Assembly: GCF_026262625.1 (NCBI RefSeq)
Contig: NZ_SHNN01000002.1
Location: 682,001 to 746,000 of the forward strand
Reading direction: 5' to 3'
From: Candidatus Litorirhabdus singularis
Lineage (GTDB): Bacteria > Pseudomonadota > Gammaproteobacteria > Pseudomonadales > Halieaceae
DNA length: 64,000 nt
This document shows, in pieces, positions 9,441 through 22,666 of this stretch. Below the pieces are notes generated by a model. It searched no databases, had not been told where the DNA came from, and worked only from the letters and a program-made list of their open reading frames with translations. The translations under genes and the position numbers were made by a program. Each line of letters starts with the position of its first letter. Within the stretch, counting starts at the first letter, position 1.

Positions 9441-9489
9441 AGTTCTCTAATCCCGCTTTGGTTAACCTACCTTATTAAAAGCGGACATT

Positions 9490-9507
9490 ATTACCAAATT
9501 ATGACAG
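9490..9507 (-). promoter_or_regulatory. Pho box upstream of phoB
   Basis: Minus-strand CTGTCAT-AATT-TGGTAAT: a perfect first half-site and a 4/7 second half-site at 11-bp period. It lies 50 bp before the phoB start and directly after the korB stop (9510). The position suggests PhoB autoregulation, as in E. coli. Confidence 0.7.
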
Positions 9508-9509
9508 CG

Positions 9510-10562
9510 CTAGCGTAAAGACTCGTTAATGTTCTCTAAAACCTTGCGCCCGGGACATAATTCTTCCGGCCCCAGCTGGTTAAGCGGTCGCTGCACAGTG
9601 TCCAATGCCTCATGTAAATCTTCAGAGTGCTCTTCCATATAAATTAAACCGGTCAGTATTTGTCCGCTCTGACGATGCTGCTCTACGATATTCATGGCCG
9701 ATGCGCGGTCAAACGGATCCAGCCCCTCTGCCAGTTTGTGAAGATGGATCACGGAGCCGTCATGCATAGTGACTTCTGCAGAAGTACCAGGTTGGTAATG
9801 CGCGGTAATCTCCTGCTGCATAGGCACAAAGTCTATAGTGCCGGTGGCTTCTGAATGTTCACGCACAAATTCATAGGACTTGGTCGAGCCTACATTATTG
9901 TTAAAGGTGACACAGGGGGAAATAACATCAATCAGAGCAAAGCCTTTGTGGCTAATGCCGGCCTTGATTAATGGAACCAACTGCTCTTTGTCGCCAGAAA
10001 AGCTTCGAGCTACAAAGCCCGCACCAAGTTGCAACGCTGTGCCGCACAAATCTATCGCCGCAAACGGGTTGGGGTCACCCTTTTTGCTGGCCGAGCCAGC
10101 ATCCGCGGTCGCGGAGTCCTGTCCTTTGGTTAAACCGTAGCAACCATTATTCATGACGATGTAAACCATATTCAGGTTACGTCTAATCGCATGTACAAAC
10201 TGCCCCATACCAATGGACGCTGTATCACCATCACCCGATACCGCCAGGTAGGTAAGATCTCTATTGGCCATAGAGGCGCCAGTAGCGACAGACGGCATAC
10301 GTCCGTGCACAGAATTAAAGCCATGAGACTTGCCCAAAAAATAGGTCGGTGTTTTAGAGGAACAGCCAATACCCGATATTTTGGCGATCTTGTGTGGTTC
10401 TATCGACAACTCATGGACCGCCTTAACAATGGCACCGCTGATAGAATCGTGACCACAACCCGCGCACAGAGTGGATATAGACCCCTCATAATCTGCCTTG
10501 GTGTATCCCAGGTCATTCACCGGCAATTCGGGGTGACGGAATTTCGGATTAATGTAACTCAT
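9510..10562 (-). CDS. korB: 2-oxoacid:ferredoxin oxidoreductase beta subunit
   Basis: 350-aa thiamine-diphosphate subunit of a 2-oxoacid:acceptor oxidoreductase (2-oxoglutarate or branched 2-oxoacid type), which oxidatively decarboxylates a 2-oxoacid to an acyl-CoA with ferredoxin as acceptor. The opening CAGCGHDS holds cluster/TPP-site cysteines, and the TPP motif is SGDGDTASIGMGQ followed about 25 residues later by NNGCYGLTKGQ. The start overlaps the korA stop by four bases (ATGA). Substrate is not decided by sequence; 2-oxoglutarate is the commonest assignment for this subfamily. It ends where the phoB promoter begins. Confidence 0.88.
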   Translation of the reverse strand: MSYINPKFRHPELPVNDLGYTKADYEGSISTLCAGCGHDSISGAIVKAVHELSIEPHKIAKISGIGCSSKTPTYFLGKSHGFNSVHGRMPSVATGASMANRDLTYLAVSGDGDTASIGMGQFVHAIRRNLNMVYIVMNNGCYGLTKGQDSATADAGSASKKGDPNPFAAIDLCGTALQLGAGFVARSFSGDKEQLVPLIKAGISHKGFALIDVISPCVTFNNNVGSTKSYEFVREHSEATGTIDFVPMQQEITAHYQPGTSAEVTMHDGSVIHLHKLAEGLDPFDRASAMNIVEQHRQSGQILTGLIYMEEHSEDLHEALDTVQRPLNQLGPEELCPGRKVLENINESLR

Positions 10563-12421
10563 GATGCTTCTCCCGACTCCAGTTTGCCAGTTTCGCGGCG
10601 TAACGGAGTGATGTTGGTACCAGGTATCTGTTGCAAAATCTGCTTACGTATATTGCGTGCGCTAATCGGAGTGCCGTCAAAGCACAGCACCGACTTAAGC
10701 TTGTCGGGCCCAAATTCGAACTCGGCCATCAAGAGGGTGCGTAACTGTGCATCACGATTTTGTTCAATCACAAAGGTACGTTCATGCTGGTCGATAAAAG
10801 CCTCTACGTCCTGGTTGAACGGAAACGAACGCACACGCATGGCATCTATATAAACTCCCTCCTCTGCCAAATAGTCCAGCGCCTCCAGAGATGAAGATTC
10901 GCTGGTGCCATAGAATATAACGCCGTAATCAGTAGGGCGGTCAGCCGGATTCATAACGGGCCCCGGCACCCAGGTCTTTGCAGTTTCCCACTTTGCCATC
11001 AAACGGTGCATATTCGCCTCATAGATCTCACCGCTTTCTGTATACACCGCGTATTCATCACGCGAGGTGCCGCGAGTAAAGAAAGCGCCTTTAGTGGGGT
11101 GTGTTCCAGGATAGGTGCGATAGCAAATGGCATCGCCATCAACATCCTTGTAGCGCCCGAAATCTTCCATATTATCGAGGTCTTCTGCAGACAGCACTTT
11201 ACCGCGATCGTAAGTTCTGTCGTCATCCCAATGCAGCGGCTCAGACATATTGTCATTCATGCCCATATCCAGGTCCGTGAGAATGATGATGGGTGTCTGC
11301 AGACGCTCAGCCAGGTCAAAGCTATCGGCTGTCATATCAAATGCTTCGCGCGGAGTCGAAGGGAACAGCAGCACCTGCTTGGTATCGCCATGCGAAGCAT
11401 ACGCCGCAGACAGCACGTCAGACTGCTGTGTTCGCGTTGGCATCCCGGTAGAAGGCCCTGCACGCTGAACATCAATCAATACTGTGGGGATTTCTGCGAA
11501 GTAAGCCAGGCCCAGAAACTCGCTCATCAAAGATATGCCGGGGCCGCTGGTAGCTGTGAAAGAACGGGCGCCATTCCAGCTTGCACCAATGACCATACCG
11601 ATGGCCGCCAGTTCATCTTCCGCCTGCACAATCGCGTAATTTTTGCGTCCGGTGCCGGGGTCTATACGCATACGCTTGGCGTACTTTTCAAACGCCTCCA
11701 CCACCGAGGTAGACGGTGTGATGGGATACCAGGCTGCCATCGTAGCGCCGCCATAAATAGCCCCCAGACCGATCGCGCTATTACCATCGATCAAAATACA
11801 ATCACCGACCAAGTCGCGTTTCTCAACGCGAATACCCAGCGGACACTCAATGTTTTCCCGCGCATACTGATGGCCAAGCTCCAGCGCGTGGATATTGGGC
11901 GCAACCAACTTCTCTTTGCCCTTGAACTGGTCACCCACCAGACGCGTCAGAACCGCAAAGTCGATATCCAGCAGCGCAGCCAGTGCACCCACATAAATAA
12001 CGTTCTTAAACAGCTGTCTTTGTCTTGGGTCAGAATATTCGTTGTTGCAAATGCGGGTCAGCGGCAGCCCAATGATATTGACATCATTGCGGATCAGCCT
12101 CAGGTCTAGCGGTTTGGTATTGTCATAGATAAAGTAGCCACCGCTTTCAACTTCCTGAATATCCTTGGGCATACTCTGCGGATTAACGCTGAGCATGATG
12201 TCTACCCCGCCGCGACGGCCGAGATAGCCTTTTTCACTAACCCGTACTTCGTACCAGGTAGGCAGGCCCTGAATGTTAGACGGGAAAATGTTTTTGGGAG
12301 AGACTGGCAGTCCCATCCTGAACAACGCCTTGGCAAACAGATTGTTGGCACTGGCTGAACCAGTGCCGTTGACGTTGGCGAACTTTATAACAAAGTCGTT
12401 AACTGACTTGATAGTTTTCAT
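10559..12421 (-). CDS. korA: 2-oxoacid:ferredoxin oxidoreductase alpha subunit with fused gamma domain
   Basis: 620 aa. Residues about 1-190 form the gamma domain (NGTGSASANNLFAKAL, then YLGRRGGVDIMLS). Residues about 200-600 form the alpha/pyrimidine-binding domain, opening with LIDGNSAIGLGAIYGGATMAAWYPITPSTS and including TATSGPGISLMSEFLG. The gamma-alpha fusion is the usual layout of two-subunit KorAB enzymes. It works with KorB; electrons probably pass to the ferredoxin-like domains of the upstream flavoprotein, whose stop is one base away. That partner assignment is inference from context. Confidence 0.88.
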   Translation of the reverse strand: MKTIKSVNDFVIKFANVNGTGSASANNLFAKALFRMGLPVSPKNIFPSNIQGLPTWYEVRVSEKGYLGRRGGVDIMLSVNPQSMPKDIQEVESGGYFIYDNTKPLDLRLIRNDVNIIGLPLTRICNNEYSDPRQRQLFKNVIYVGALAALLDIDFAVLTRLVGDQFKGKEKLVAPNIHALELGHQYARENIECPLGIRVEKRDLVGDCILIDGNSAIGLGAIYGGATMAAWYPITPSTSVVEAFEKYAKRMRIDPGTGRKNYAIVQAEDELAAIGMVIGASWNGARSFTATSGPGISLMSEFLGLAYFAEIPTVLIDVQRAGPSTGMPTRTQQSDVLSAAYASHGDTKQVLLFPSTPREAFDMTADSFDLAERLQTPIIILTDLDMGMNDNMSEPLHWDDDRTYDRGKVLSAEDLDNMEDFGRYKDVDGDAICYRTYPGTHPTKGAFFTRGTSRDEYAVYTESGEIYEANMHRLMAKWETAKTWVPGPVMNPADRPTDYGVIFYGTSESSSLEALDYLAEEGVYIDAMRVRSFPFNQDVEAFIDQHERTFVIEQNRDAQLRTLLMAEFEFGPDKLKSVLCFDGTPISARNIRKQILQQIPGTNITPLRRETGKLESGEAS

Positions 12422-12422
12422 A

Positions 12423-14204
12423 TCACTGGCCCGCCTTGGTTACGCTGTATAGGAATTTCTGCATATCCCATGCCGTGGTAGGGCAGCGCTCGGCGCAAAG
12501 GCCGCAATGCAAACAAACGTCCTCGTCCTTTACCATGCTACGTTTGGTGGGTAGCACATCGGAAACATAAAGATCCTGTGCCAGGTTCCCCGCCGGTGCG
12601 GTCAGCTGCGTGCGCAGCACGCCTTCCTCTACGTCAGCAGCAACAAACGTAATGCAATCGGTCGGGCAAATATCGACACAGGCATCACATTCAATACAGC
12701 GGGTTTCTTCGAATACGGTCTGCACGTCGCAATTAAGACAACGTTCCGCCTCCTTGAAACCGGTTTCGCGGTCAAACCCCAACTCCACTTCAAGTTTGCG
12801 ATCAGCGAGTGTTTTCTTCTTGTCAGCCTGGGGCACGACATAACGCAGATCACTCTCAATGGCGTTGTCATAACTCCATTCGTGCACGCCCATCTTCTGG
12901 CTGACCAGATTAACTCCGGGGCCGGGACGCTCACGCACATCCTCACCGCGACACATCAGATCAATAGAAATTGCTGCCTGATGGCCGTGAGCAACCGCAG
13001 TAATCACATTCTCAGGACCAAACGCTGAGTCACCGCCAAAAAAGACACGCTCGTTAGTCGATTGGAAAGTGGTCTCATCCACCACCGGCATATCCCACTT
13101 ACCAAACTCAAGTCCAATATCACGCTCAATCCAGGGGAAGGTGTTTTCCTGCCCGATGGCCATCAGCACAATGTCAGCCTCCATCAGAACCGGGTCATCG
13201 CCAGTAGGCACCAGACTGCGGCTGCCATCTTCGGCATAGACCGCCTCTACTTTTTCAAACCGAACCCCTTTGAACTCACCATTTTCAACGACAAATTCCT
13301 TGGGTACGTGATTGTCGTAAATAGGAATATCTTCATGCATCGCATCTTCTTTTTCCCAAGGCGATGCTTTCATGTTGGCAAACGGGCTACGTACGACGAC
13401 GCGCACATCTTCGCCACCCAGACGCCGCGAGGTTCTACAACAATCCATTGCCGTATTACCGCCACCCATCACAATCACGCGCTTGGCAATTTTTTCAACG
13501 TGCTCGAATGCCACACTCGACAGCCAGTCAATCCCTATATGAATACTGGCATCCGCCTCTGCTCGTCCTGGCAGCTCCAGATCCTTGCCGCGGGGCGCGC
13601 CAGTGCCAACAAACACGGCGTCATAGCCTTTATCCAGAATCTCTTTGAGGCTGCCAACGTAATGATTAAACGTCGTTACCGCGCCCATATCGAGAATATA
13701 ATTAACTTCCTGATCAAGCACTTCGATAGGCAAGCGGAAGGACGGAATCTGGCTGCGCATCATGCCGCCACCGGCAATCTGGTTATCGTAAATATCTATG
13801 CTATACCCGAGTGGCAGCAAGTCTCTGGCTACCGTCAACGAAGCCGGTCCTGCACCGATCAGTGCGATACGCTTGCCATTTTTCTGTGTGGGTATCTCCG
13901 GCATGCGCGCAGCGATAACCGCATCGTCCTTGTTGTCTGCTGCAACTCGTTTGAGGCGACAAATCGCTACTGGTTCCTCTTCTACCCTGCCGCGCCTGCA
14001 GGCGGGCTCACAGGGACGGTCACAGGTGCGGCCGAGCACTCCGGGGAATACGTTTGACTCCCAGTTGATCATATAGGCATCGTCGTAACGCTCTGCCGCT
14101 ATCATACGGATATACTCTGGCACCGGCGTATGAGCCGGACACGCGTACTGACAATCCACTACCTTGTGGAAGTATTCTGGATCTTTTATGTTTGTTAACT
14201 TCAC
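12423..14204 (-). CDS. GltD-like FAD/NAD(P) oxidoreductase with N- and C-terminal iron-sulfur domains
   Basis: 593 aa. The N-terminal dihydropyrimidine-dehydrogenase-type cluster domain (CQYACPAHTPVPEYI, then RTCDRPCEPACRRG) precedes an FAD site (IALIGAGPASLTVARDL, about residue 112) and an NAD(P) site (VIVMGGGNTAMDC, about 235). The C-terminus carries two ferredoxin-type [4Fe-4S] motifs, CIECDACVDICP and CLHCGLCAERCP. It resembles the small subunit of glutamate synthase, but no large subunit is present and korA-korB follow at once. It is therefore more likely to shuttle electrons between ferredoxin clusters and NAD(P). It starts at a GTG; a CATAAT at 14236-14241 may be its -10. Confidence 0.82.
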   Translation of the reverse strand: MKLTNIKDPEYFHKVVDCQYACPAHTPVPEYIRMIAAERYDDAYMINWESNVFPGVLGRTCDRPCEPACRRGRVEEEPVAICRLKRVAADNKDDAVIAARMPEIPTQKNGKRIALIGAGPASLTVARDLLPLGYSIDIYDNQIAGGGMMRSQIPSFRLPIEVLDQEVNYILDMGAVTTFNHYVGSLKEILDKGYDAVFVGTGAPRGKDLELPGRAEADASIHIGIDWLSSVAFEHVEKIAKRVIVMGGGNTAMDCCRTSRRLGGEDVRVVVRSPFANMKASPWEKEDAMHEDIPIYDNHVPKEFVVENGEFKGVRFEKVEAVYAEDGSRSLVPTGDDPVLMEADIVLMAIGQENTFPWIERDIGLEFGKWDMPVVDETTFQSTNERVFFGGDSAFGPENVITAVAHGHQAAISIDLMCRGEDVRERPGPGVNLVSQKMGVHEWSYDNAIESDLRYVVPQADKKKTLADRKLEVELGFDRETGFKEAERCLNCDVQTVFEETRCIECDACVDICPTDCITFVAADVEEGVLRTQLTAPAGNLAQDLYVSDVLPTKRSMVKDEDVCLHCGLCAERCPTTAWDMQKFLYSVTKAGQ

Positions 14205-14403
14205 CGCTTCTACCCTGACCTTTTTTTGTTAGCTAATTATGTCGTGTGTAGTTGTGCCAGTGCCCACAATGGACAGTGGCCATGGATTGTTTCACATTCT
14301 GCGGAAAGATACAGTGCATTTGCCACAGAAACGTAAATATTCCAATGACTTACACAGCTGTTAAGAATATTGGCTTGGCACCCAACCGTCCTCACAGAGC
14401 GGT

Positions 14404-15006
14404 CTAAAGACCGAAGAACCAGCCACCCTTATCGAGGCTCTTTTCGCAGCTGTTTAATTGGCGGGTATACTTGGCGGACTGGCGCGATACTTTCTTGGCC
14501 ACATCCTTGAGCCACTGCTTATTTTTAAAGGTGCGACGATTAAAACCTCCATGCCCTTCGTGATAAGCAAGGTATAGATGATAGGGGTCATCTTTGCTGA
14601 TGCCGCTGCGTTTAAAGGACTGGTGGTTATACCAGCCTATAAAATCGATTGAATCGCCGAAGTCATCACGATCAGCACCGTAATTACCGGCGTCGCGACT
14701 ATAGGTTTCCCAGGTTTCTTTCAATGCCTGGGTGTAGCCATAGGAAGAGGAAGGTCTGGGGCCTGGTATAACCCAGAGAATCTTTTTGCGAGGCGGCTTG
14801 GCTTTGGCTTTGAAACGGCTTTCCTGGTGCATGATGGCCATCATCACCGGGACCGGACTACCCCACTTCTTCTGCGACTTATGGGCATCCTTATACCAGC
14901 CGCTTTTCTCCTTGAACATTGAGCAAACATCGTTGACGTCTGAGGGCGGCGAAGTCGTGCAGCCCGATATGGCTAGTAGCAAAAAAATCAATACGATACA
15001 GCGCAT
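14404..15006 (-). CDS. Lipoprotein with lytic transglycosylase (SLT) domain
   Basis: 200 aa with a lipoprotein signal (LLLAISGC, Cys16), so probably attached to the outer membrane. The SLT-like fold is suggested by MMAIMHQESRF (catalytic Glu candidate about residue 58), SSYGYTQALKETW (the usual GxxQ element) and YLAYHEGHGGF near the C-terminus. Such enzymes cleave peptidoglycan with 1,6-anhydro ring formation. It starts two bases after the ligA stop, so it belongs to the smc-zipA-ligA transcription unit. Substrate details cannot be read. Confidence 0.8.
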   Translation of the reverse strand: MRCIVLIFLLLAISGCTTSPPSDVNDVCSMFKEKSGWYKDAHKSQKKWGSPVPVMMAIMHQESRFKAKAKPPRKKILWVIPGPRPSSSYGYTQALKETWETYSRDAGNYGADRDDFGDSIDFIGWYNHQSFKRSGISKDDPYHLYLAYHEGHGGFNRRTFKNKQWLKDVAKKVSRQSAKYTRQLNSCEKSLDKGGWFFGL

Positions 15007-15008
15007 TA

Positions 15009-17781
<2,773 letters not shown>

Positions 17782-17782
<1 letters not shown>

Positions 17783-20700
17783 TAAACAGCAGCCAGCTCA
17801 GCGGCCTCTTCGACATCTACGCTAACCAGTCGCGACACGCCTGGTTCCTGCATAGTTACACCGAGGAGGTGGTCCGCCATTTCCATCGTAATTTTGTTAT
17901 GAGTAATAAAAATAAACTGCACTTGGTCTGACATCTCCTTAACCATACGCGCATACCGCGCCGTGTTGGCGTCATCCAGCGGCGCATCGACCTCATCCAG
18001 CATACAGAATGGAGCGGGGTTCAATCGGAATATTGAAAACACCAGGGCAATCGCTGTCAATGCTTTTTCACCGCCCGAAAGCAGATGAATAGTACTGTTT
18101 TTCTTTCCCGGTGGACGCGCCATGATGGTTATGCCGGTATCCAGAAGATCATCTCCGGTCATTTCCAGATAAGCCGAGCCCCCGCCAAAGACCTTTGGAA
18201 ACAGTTCTTGCAGACTGCTGTTAACTGTCTCAAACGTTTCTCGAAAGCGATTACGGGTTTCTTTATCAATCTTGCGGATTGCCGACTCCAGCGTTTCCAG
18301 GGCACTTTCCAGATCCTGATTCTGGGCGTCCAGATAATTCTTGCGCTCAGACTGTTGACTGTACTCATCTATAGCAGCCAGATTAATCGGCCCTAAACGC
18401 GCAATACGCGCGGCAACTTTGTCCAGCCGCATCTGCCATTCCACTTCAGCCGCTTCTTCTGGCAGCTCCCGCAGCACCGACTCCAGGTCCTGCTCGGCAT
18501 CCTTCAGCAGTTGCTGCACATTCTCTCGTTTCACATCCAGTGTCTGCTGCTGCAGGCGCAACTGTTCCAATTCCTGGCGCACTGACTGTGCCCGCTGCTC
18601 AATCGCGCCGCGCTCGGTCTCGGCCTCGCGCATTTGGTGGTCGATTGCTGACAAGGCCTGACGGGCGCCGCCAAGCTCAGACTCTACCAACAGCCGCTGC
18701 TCCAGCAGTTCTTCCAGCTCGGCGCGCAGGTCATCCAGTGGCTGATCATTGCTAGCCAGGCTTTCCTGCAGGGCCTGTTTACGCTCCAGTAGCTGCTCTA
18801 CCTGAGCCGAGGTGCGGGCAATCGACTGCTCCATCGATTGCAGCTGCGTTTGTAACGACTGGTGGCGCATAGCCAACTGATGTGCATTATCTTTGTCATG
18901 GCGAGCGTTCTGCCGCGCGCTATCCAGGTTTTGACGCGAGCTATCTCGACGCGACAGTAGTTGCTCGCGCCGCTGAGAGTCAGATTCCATCGACTCAATG
19001 GCCGCCGCCAGCAACTGCCGCGCTTCTGCAATACTGTCCTGCTCACTACGGAACTGGGTGCGCAAATCGTCGATTTCGGTCTCTATGCCATCGCGACGTT
19101 TGTTGATCTGCTCAATCTTGGCCTGCTCGGCGCTCAGTCGCGCGCTGATATCCGCGTGCTGACGCGTTTCAACCTGCAACTGATTCAGAGACTGCTGACG
19201 TTGTGCTTCCAATTCTTTCAAGTGACTAGCCAGCTGCTCCTGCTCCGCCTCCAGCTGGGCGCACTGAGTTGCCGCTGCCTGCATACCGGCATGCAATTCC
19301 TCCAGCGCTTGCTGGCGCTCGATAACACCCACTTCTTCGTCGGCCAGTCGATTAACCCGCAGCCAGTTGGTGCCCAGCCACACCCCTTCCGGGGTTATAA
19401 CGCTTTGATGCGCTGCCAGACTGGCGCGCAACACCAGGGCATCGGCCAGATTCTCTGCGGTGCAAACACTACCCAGTAAACCGCTGAGTTCCTGACCACC
19501 TTGGACCTGGTCCAGCAATGAGTCGGCTACCCCGGCTTCCCCGCCGCGGCCGCGGTCCAGTAACAGCAAATTGCCCTCGGGCAATTCAGCGAGTGCCGCT
19601 TGCAGCGGATCTATATCGTCGACGCATATGGCCTGCAGGTAATCACCCAGGACTGTTTCTACCGCACGCTGCCACCGCGGTTCAACTTGCAGCTGCTCCA
19701 GCAGCCGCGGGTTCTGATCCAACTGTTGTCCCTGCAACCAACCTTCAACACCAGCACCTTGAGTCACGGAGGCCTGCTGCAACGCCTCCAGCGATGCGTG
19801 GCGCCCGCGCATAGTCTGTAAATTGCCTCGCGACTGATCCAGCTCACTGGCCACCGCGCTGCGGCGATCACGAGTTGCATTGACCTGCTCCAGCAGCTGT
19901 TCACTGCGCTGCTGATGTTCCGCTATCACCAGCTCCTGTTCAGCAAGCTGCTCGCCCAGCATATCGGATTCATTGTCCGCAGGACCGGCAGCCAGCGATT
20001 TCTGTTCCTGCTCTAGCGTACCAATGCGATTTTGCAGCCGCTGCAGCGCCTGCTCCAAATGTTGGATACGTGATTGCTGAACTTCTGCCTGCTGCCGGGG
20101 TTCAGCTGCCACTTGGTTGAATTCATCCCACTCCTGCTGCCATGTGGCCATCTCAGACTCAGCCTCCAGCAGCGCCGCCGCTGACAATTCCTCCGCCTGT
20201 TGCAGTAGTTCCAGCTCGGGCAGCACCCCGGTAATTTCCTCTTGCCACATCGCCTGACGCTCACTGTCGTCCGCCAGATGCCGGCCCGCTTCAGTGAAAC
20301 TGGCATCTGTCTGTGCGAGGTCTTCCGCCAGCTGACTGCCACGTTCCTGCTGATGCTTCAGGGTTTGCTCGTTGCGCGCAATTTCCGAGCCCAGACCATA
20401 AAATCGTGCCTGCACTTCGTTAAACTGGTCGGTGGCGTCAGTGTGACCTACCCGGTACTCTTCGATTCGCGCATCCACCTGCCGCTGGTCGGCAATCACG
20501 CTTTCGAGCTTGATATCACGCTCACCAATTTCGTGCTTGGCCTGGCTCAACCCGGTATCCAGAGTACGCCACTGCAGTGCGTGTAACTGAGCACTGAGCA
20601 ACCGTTCCTCGGCTTTATAATCGGCGTATTTTTCAGCGGACTGGGCCTGTCGTTGGAGGTGCTGCAGCTGACGCTCAAGTTCCTCGCGAAGGTCAGTTAG

Positions 20701-21279
20701 ACGTTCAAGGTTTTCATGGGTACGCCGCATGCGGCTTTCAGTTTCCTTGCGCCGCTCCTTATATTTGGAGATACCAGCGGCTTCTTCGATAAAGACGCGC
20801 AAATCCTCCGGGCGCGACTCAATGAGTCGCGAAATCATGCCCTGCTCAATAATGGCGTAGCTACGTGGGCCCAGCCCGGTGCCCAGGAAGATATCAGTGA
20901 TATCGCGACGCCTGCACTTGGAGCCATTGAGGAAATATTCTGATTGACCTTCGCGAGTCACCTGCCGCTTGATTGAAATTTCGCTATAGCTGGCGTACTC
21001 GCCGCCGACTTTGCCATCCTGATTGTCAAACACCAGCTCAATGTGAGCCTGCCCCACCGGTTGGCGGTTGACCGAGCCGTTAAATATAACGTCGGTCATT
21101 GATTCACCGCGCAGATTCTTGGCTGAGCTCTCGCCCATAACCCAACGCACGGCGTCGATCACGTTCGATTTACCGCAGCCGTTGGGCCCCACAACGGCGC
21201 ACATGTTGCTGGGCAACTGCACGTGGGTGGGGTCCACAAAGGACTTGAAGCCTGCCAGCTTTATCGACTTTAATCTCAT
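17782..21279 (-). CDS. smc: Chromosome segregation protein Smc
   Basis: 1165-aa SMC ATPase that compacts and segregates the nucleoid with ScpA/ScpB. The N-terminal head has Walker A GPNGCGKSNVIDAV (residues about 32-45). Two long coiled coils flank a hinge (about 500-650, including GVEGWLQGQQ and the GDYLQAICVDD segment). The C-terminal head has the signature LLSGGEKALTAIAL and Walker B FCMLDEVDAPLDDAN. Presence of Smc instead of MukB places the organism outside the enterobacterial/Vibrio/Pasteurella group. It is the first gene of the smc-zipA-ligA unit. Confidence 0.97.
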
Positions 21280-21314
21280 GCGACGTTAAATGATCTCTCT
21301 ATGTAATTGATTTT

Positions 21315-21320
21315 ATTATA
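21315..21320 (-). promoter_or_regulatory. Probable -10 element of smc
   Basis: On the minus strand a perfect TATAAT lies 36 bases upstream of the smc ATG, inside a strongly AT-rich stretch (21300-21335). The 157-bp gap to ccmI is the only non-coding DNA here. No good -35 was found, so the call rests on the hexamer, base composition and position. Confidence 0.42.
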
Positions 21321-21436
21321 TTATTTAATTTTAAGACGCTTACTTTAAACGGCAGCGACAGTAACCCAAACACTATATGTAGTGGCGTAGTTTAACGCGA
21401 GCACACTAGTCATGGCAGTGGCAAAAGCGGTTTTTT

Positions 21437-22666
21437 TTAGATTTTTTTCGGTTGCAACGTTAGCTGCATAGACTCCGGCTCGCTCGCAGGTACCAAGGGC
21501 CCTACTTCGCCCTGAAACGTAGCGTTAGCTTCGCCGGGCTGACCGTTAGGTGAGATGCGGGCAATGACCGTCACCTGTTCGAGGGTAGAAATACGCTGAC
21601 CGGCCATTGCCGCTGCATCATCAAGCACCACCGTACGCGGCAGTTCAGAGGCCCGAAATCGCTGCACCGCCACTGGCATTCGCGCACCTGAAACCGCATC
21701 GCGCGCAAAGACAAACACCGTATCCGATGGCCCCGGAGTCGCACCGGCCGGCAGCTCGACGGTCACACTCACTGACCCTGCGGCCACCATACTGGTATCC
21801 GCTGCGGCTGTTAAAACAGCAGCTGAACCCGTCGCTGCGACCGGCGCCGTTCCACCCGCAGCCAGCGCTTGTCGCGCACGGGCAATCACACCATTAATCA
21901 TTTGCACCGAATCTGACTGCGGATCCTCCATGGCCACCAGACGTTCCCAATAGCCTATAGCCTCCTGATAGCGTTGCTCCTCAAAAGCCACCATGCCAAG
22001 CAGCCCCAGCGCGGTAGACTGATGAGGGTTTATCGCCAGCGCCTGTTCCGCCAAAACTTTTCCCTCAGCATCCAGTCGTCGCCCTGCCGCGAGAAAACTC
22101 GCCTGCGCCGCCATGGCTAGCGCGATGGCATCCTGCGGTGACTGACTGGCCAGGCCCGTGTAAACCGTCTGCGCACGACCATACTGACCGCTATTAATAT
22201 AGAAACGTCCCAGCATCGCCTGATAATGCAGGTTATCAGGACGCTGCAAGGCGCGCGCTTCTACCAACGCCATCACCCCCGCATAATCGGCATCAGTGCT
22301 ATCAGCGCCCAGACCCTGGAGTGCTCGAGTCACTTCAACATCACCCATCGCACCCAGCTGCCAGTAAAGTGCAGCTGCCAGCGCTACTACAGGCACCAAC
22401 AACCAGATCGGGTTCAATGACTTGGCCGCGATCACAGCCTGGCCATCGCCGTCGATACCGTCTTCCAACAGCCTTAACTGGGCGTCTTCGCGCAACACAC
22501 TGGCCTGCTCATCTTCCGCCAACTCGCCGCTACGAATTGAATACCAGTCCAGATTAGAGGACTCCGCTGAGTGCAGCTCGCGGCTCCGGGCGAACCAGTT
22601 CGGGCGCAGTAAAAAGGCCGCAGCCAATACCACTAACAGCCCCACTCCAAACCACCAAATACTCAT
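21437..22666 (-). CDS. ccmI: Cytochrome c maturation protein CcmI (CycH)
   Basis: 409-aa membrane protein with two membrane helices (residues about 3-20 and 92-110) bracketing a cytosolic loop, then periplasmic TPR repeats (about 125-260). It holds apocytochrome c for heme attachment with CcmF and CcmH. The C-terminal part (about 300-409) is a beta-rich CcmI-type domain (VTVELPAGATPGPSDTVFVFARD). Its start overlaps the ccmH stop by four bases. It is the last gene of the ccm run. Confidence 0.9.
   Translation of the reverse strand: MSIWWFGVGLLVVLAAAFLLRPNWFARSRELHSAESSNLDWYSIRSGELAEDEQASVLREDAQLRLLEDGIDGDGQAVIAAKSLNPIWLLVPVVALAAALYWQLGAMGDVEVTRALQGLGADSTDADYAGVMALVEARALQRPDNLHYQAMLGRFYINSGQYGRAQTVYTGLASQSPQDAIALAMAAQASFLAAGRRLDAEGKVLAEQALAINPHQSTALGLLGMVAFEEQRYQEAIGYWERLVAMEDPQSDSVQMINGVIARARQALAAGGTAPVAATGSAAVLTAAADTSMVAAGSVSVTVELPAGATPGPSDTVFVFARDAVSGARMPVAVQRFRASELPRTVVLDDAAAMAGQRISTLEQVTVIARISPNGQPGEANATFQGEVGPLVPASEPESMQLTLQPKKI

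Noticed and set aside
11006-12109. Long open frame antisense to korA (367 codons)
   Set aside because: It lies wholly inside a well-conserved gene, has no recognisable domain and its composition is that of a mirror frame. The same applies to the 331-codon frame at 13062-14057.
14254-14268. TGGCAC on the minus strand resembling a sigma-54 -24 element
   Set aside because: No matching -12 TTGC at the required spacing, and a CATAAT nearby is a simpler promoter.
14400-14413. Palindrome CGGTCT..AGACCG at the end of the transglycosylase gene
   Set aside because: It includes the stop codon, has a very short loop and no T-run.
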